Shown here: one piece after another, positions 23,457 through 23,575 of the stretch
How positions within the stretch are numbered: position 1 is the stretch's first letter
Layout: every line of letters starts with the position of its first letter
Assembly (NCBI GenBank): GCA_964459675.1
Contig: CAYWNP010000033.1
Location: 1 to 23,575, forward strand
Length of the DNA: 23,575 nucleotides
Direction: 5' to 3'
DNA from: CAIZQW01 sp964459675
Lineage (GTDB): Bacteria > Verrucomicrobiota > Kiritimatiellia > RFP12 > UBA1067
Program-made: the position numbers and the translations under genes
Notes under the pieces: model-generated
Told to the model about the DNA's origin: nothing
The model's database searches: none
Seen by the model: only the letters and a program-made list of their open reading frames with translations

Positions 23457-23575
23457 ATGAACGAGAAAATTCTTTATAAAGATGAGTTTTATTCCATTCA
23501 GGGAGCAATCTTTGAAGTGCACAATGTCATGGGGAGCGGTTTTCTAGAGGCTGTCTACCAAGAGTGCTTAGAAAA
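23457..23575 (+). CDS. GxxExxY protein (cut by window end)
   Basis: Thirty-nine residues are visible: MNEKILYKDEFYSIQGAIFE, then VHNVMGSGFLEAVYQECLE. The motif GFLEAVY is the family-defining GxxExxY, preceded by the usual HxxxGxG. The family (TIGR04256/PF13366) is short, about 125 aa, frequent in environmental bacteria, often multi-copy, and has been placed in the PD-(D/E)XK nuclease superfamily; its role is unknown. The ATG directly follows repeat R4 with no Shine-Dalgarno, as if repeat and gene move as one unit. About two thirds of the gene lies outside the window. Confidence 0.85.
   Translation, partial: MNEKILYKDEFYSIQGAIFEVHNVMGSGFLEAVYQECLE

Noticed and set aside
1..23575. tRNA, rRNA or riboswitch
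   Set aside because: I found no cloverleaf, conserved rRNA segment or known riboswitch core by eye; this is not an exhaustive search.

Overview
The window looks like a piece of a draft metagenome-assembled genome: a 100-base run of N at 19155-19254 marks a scaffold join. It comes from a Gram-negative-type bacterium. The duplicated short pilins starting GFTLVE, the Ser/Thr kinase with a membrane anchor and lectin-like tail, the YfhO-like membrane protein and the GxxExxY protein with its scattered repeats fit a PVC-group lineage (Kiritimatiellota/Lentisphaerota-like) or a similar environmental phylum. That placement is inference; no rRNA or marker gene is present.

Region 1 (about 60-6475, + strand) is a minor-pilin operon. 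A PAS-PAS-HisKA-like protein without an ATPase domain comes first. Three prepilin-like proteins follow in PilV-PilW-PilX (GspI-J-K) order, the middle one unusually large (766 aa). The last gene encodes a protein ending in a second HisKA-like helical module that has lost the phospho-accepting histidine. A sigma-54-like promoter precedes the first gene.

Region 2 (6484-12083, - strand) is the pilus core: two tandem near-identical major pilins, each with its own terminator hairpin, an NtrC-family sigma-54 activator, a PilC/GspF platform protein and a PilB/GspE assembly ATPase. A near-consensus sigma-54 promoter (7408-7424) drives the pilins, and the motif TTTCTC(G/T)CTTTT lies 80-120 bases upstream of the -24 element both here and at the first operon. 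The simplest reading is one sigma-54 regulon covering the major pilins and the minor-pilin tip complex.

Region 3 (12154-17211) is signalling. A TPR protein with a stand-alone T2SSE_N/MshEN-like C-terminus is divergent from pilB. A hybrid histidine kinase and a Ser/Thr kinase (zinc ribbon, kinase, TM helix, DUF1349-like sandwich) follow on the other strand.

Region 4 (17279-23575, + strand) is surface polysaccharide. It holds a GT-C-like membrane protein cut by the gap, a YfhO-like protein missing its N-terminus, and RfbF and RfbG, which make CDP-4-keto-6-deoxy-glucose. A repeat of about 29-33 bases occurs four times in the window (10284, 22132, 23232, 23424). Two copies flank rfbG as direct repeats, and two form a near-perfect inverted pair around a broken GxxExxY gene just before an apparently intact copy that runs off the end.

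Several genes (first PAS gene, pilB, the Ser/Thr kinase, the GT-C-like gene) have no Shine-Dalgarno sequence and a promoter-like element only a few bases before the ATG, suggesting leaderless transcripts. Prepilin peptidase, PilM/N/O/P/Q and PilT are not in the window, so pilus and type II secretion cannot be separated from this sequence alone.
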